Positions 62,750 to 64,000 of a stretch of 64,000 bases of DNA are shown here, in pieces. The DNA lies in contig NZ_JAJNNZ010000003.1 of assembly GCF_022836845.1 (NCBI RefSeq), positions 390,149-454,148 on the forward strand. Direction: 5' to 3'. A model generated the notes under the pieces. The model was not told the DNA's origin. It did no database searches and worked only from the letters and a program-made list of their open reading frames with translations. The position numbers were made by a program, and so were the translations under genes. The DNA is from Vibrio gelatinilyticus. Its GTDB lineage: Bacteria; Pseudomonadota; Gammaproteobacteria; Enterobacterales; Vibrionaceae. The first letter of the stretch is position 1, and each line of letters opens with the position of its first letter.

Positions 62750-63979
62750 ATGAAAAACGTGAAACACCTGCTCGCTTCTTCTTTCTTGGCAGCGACGCTA
62801 TCTTTACCAGTTCTTGCCGGCACTTTGGTGATTAACTCGGACGCTTCCGATCCGGCACCGAAAAAGGCGTGGGAAGAAATCATCAAGCGTTTCGAAGCGG
62901 CCAATCCAGATATTGAAGTGAAATATAATCTGTATGATCATGAGTCATACAAAACAACGATTCGTAACTGGCTGGTCACATCTCCGCCGGATGTCGTGTT
63001 CTGGTATGCAGGCAATAGGATGAAAACGTTCGTAGATCGTGGGCTTTTTGAAGATGTCAGTGATCTATGGCAGCAAGAGGGCATGTTAGAAGATTTCTCA
63101 GCCGCCGCACCAGCAATGACGGTAAATAGTAAGCAGTACGGGGTACCCTACACCTACTACCAGTGGGGCATCTATTATAGAAGAGATATCTTTGACCAGT
63201 ATGGTATTGCCACTCCAACCACTTGGGATGAACTAAAAGCCGCAGCAGCAACTTTAAAAGAAAACAATGTTACTCCGTTTACTATAGGAACCAAGTATCT
63301 TTGGACTGCAGCTGGTTGGTTTGACTATCTCAATATGAGAACCAATGGCCTTGATTTTCATATTGAGTTGATGGATGGCAAGGTTCCATATACAGATCAG
63401 AGGGTTAAGAATACGTTTGCTAAATGGGCCGAGCTTGTCGAACCGGGCTACTTTTTAGAGAATCACGCCTCATATTCATGGCAAGAAGCACAACCGTTTT
63501 TGTATAACGGTCAAGCGGCCATGTACTTAATGGGTAACTTTATTACTCCTAATTTCCCGGCTGAACTTGATGGTAAGATGGACTTCTTCACTTTCCCTGT
63601 GATTGATTCGAAGGTCGGCATGGCGGAAGATGCACCAATGGATACAGTGCACATTCCATCTAAAGCTAAGAACAAAGAAGATGCTCGCAAGTTCTTGGCA
63701 TTTGTGGCCCAAGCTGAGAATCAGCAATTGATTAACGAAATGTTGTTGCAAATTCCAACGAACAATAAAGCCAAAGCAAAACAAGACCCATTCTTAGATA
63801 AAGGGGTTGCAATGCTTGCAGCTGCGTCCGGTACTGCGCAATTTTATGACCGTGATACAGATCCGGCAATGGCTAAAGAGGGAATGAAAGGGTTCCAAGA
63901 ATTTATGGTTCACCCAGATAGATTAGATAAGATCTTAACAAAGCTTGAAAAAGTGCGTAAAAGAACGTTTGATAAGTAG
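62750..63979 (+). CDS. Sugar ABC transporter periplasmic binding protein (family 1)
   Basis: Periplasmic receptor of 409 residues. The signal peptide ends at VLA near residue 23, and the mature chain begins GTLVINSDASDP. The two-lobed family-1 fold shows FEAANPDIEVKYNLYDHESY, PPDVVFWYAGNR and a tryptophan- and tyrosine-rich cleft (VPYTYYQWGIYY). LWTAAGWFDYLN and YLMGNFITPNFPAE also fit stacking against sugar rings. The substrate is probably an oligosaccharide or glycoside, but which one cannot be read off. It is last in the operon with a terminator at the window edge. Confidence 0.92.
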   Translation: MKNVKHLLASSFLAATLSLPVLAGTLVINSDASDPAPKKAWEEIIKRFEAANPDIEVKYNLYDHESYKTTIRNWLVTSPPDVVFWYAGNRMKTFVDRGLFEDVSDLWQQEGMLEDFSAAAPAMTVNSKQYGVPYTYYQWGIYYRRDIFDQYGIATPTTWDELKAAAATLKENNVTPFTIGTKYLWTAAGWFDYLNMRTNGLDFHIELMDGKVPYTDQRVKNTFAKWAELVEPGYFLENHASYSWQEAQPFLYNGQAAMYLMGNFITPNFPAELDGKMDFFTFPVIDSKVGMAEDAPMDTVHIPSKAKNKEDARKFLAFVAQAENQQLINEMLLQIPTNNKAKAKQDPFLDKGVAMLAAASGTAQFYDRDTDPAMAKEGMKGFQEFMVHPDRLDKILTKLEKVRKRTFDK

Positions 63980-63980
63980 T

Positions 63981-64000
63981 AAAAAAGCCCCTGCATAGGG
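63981..64000 (+). terminator. Terminator after the binding-protein gene, cut by the window end
   Basis: AAAAAAGCCCCT, loop GCAT, AGGG reaches the last base of the window. The left arm and loop of a CCCCT/AGGGG hairpin are complete and the A-run predicts a matching T-run beyond the edge. Confidence 0.6.

Overview
The window is a 64 kb stretch of a gammaproteobacterial chromosome, almost certainly a Vibrio or close relative. This rests on recognisable protein families (SbcD/SbcC, GuaC, DbpA, MepA, ManA, a DUF3360 transporter, a DUF6279 lipoprotein, a GlyGly-CTERM trypsin-like protease), on moderate GC and on Shine-Dalgarno-led genes. From memory several of these genes sit on the second chromosome in Vibrio, so that is my guess for the replicon. 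I see no rRNA, tRNA, CRISPR array or intact insertion sequence.

Layout. 0-6.8 kb: the end of pepT, an MscS-type channel, a two-gene RND efflux operon, then a decayed stretch with a histidine-kinase fragment and an orphan gene. 6.8-20.2 kb: sbcDC, a homocysteine methyltransferase, metY, a LysR regulator, a glycine-zipper protein, a decayed stretch with a LytTR fragment, a DUF6279 lipoprotein, the NAD(P)HX repair enzyme and guaC. 20.2-27.0 kb: a 6.7 kb genomic island inserted at the guaC terminator. It is bounded by a 44-bp perfect direct repeat and carries a broken P2-type integrase, small unknown genes, a pilotin-like lipoprotein, a PLP racemase plus DgcN-type operon, and a secreted trypsin-like protease. 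27.2-31.5 kb: an ABC transporter operon ending in an AttH-domain lipoprotein. 31.6-36.4 kb: an accessory run of small genes (GNAT, DUF3185, P-loop kinase-like, nucleotidyltransferase-like, a trio of tiny overlapping genes, a membrane protein).

36.5-52.6 kb: a DUF3360 transporter with a structured leader, a Cache-PAS-nucleotidyltransferase sensor, an unknown ORF under a LexA-type box, manA, a LacI regulator, mepA, a double-receiver hybrid kinase, an SRAP protease, a MATE pump and dbpA. 52.8-58.4 kb: a four-gene operon of an octaheme cytochrome of the tetrathionate-reductase family, a heptaheme/EF-hand/cytochrome-b fusion, and two YeeE/YedE-type membrane proteins, the second carrying a rhodanese domain without its cysteine. 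I infer an electron-transfer and sulfur-import module for tetrathionate/thiosulfate chemistry. 58.5-64.0 kb: an alpha/beta hydrolase and a sugar-type ABC importer (divergent ATPase, two permeases, binding protein).

The features I find most worth following are the sulfur/multiheme operon, the guaC island with its iterated 20-bp sites near attR, a 21-bp palindrome of identical architecture found at two distant promoters, the LexA-controlled unknown gene, and the terminator-containing leaders upstream of the DUF3360 and dgcN genes.
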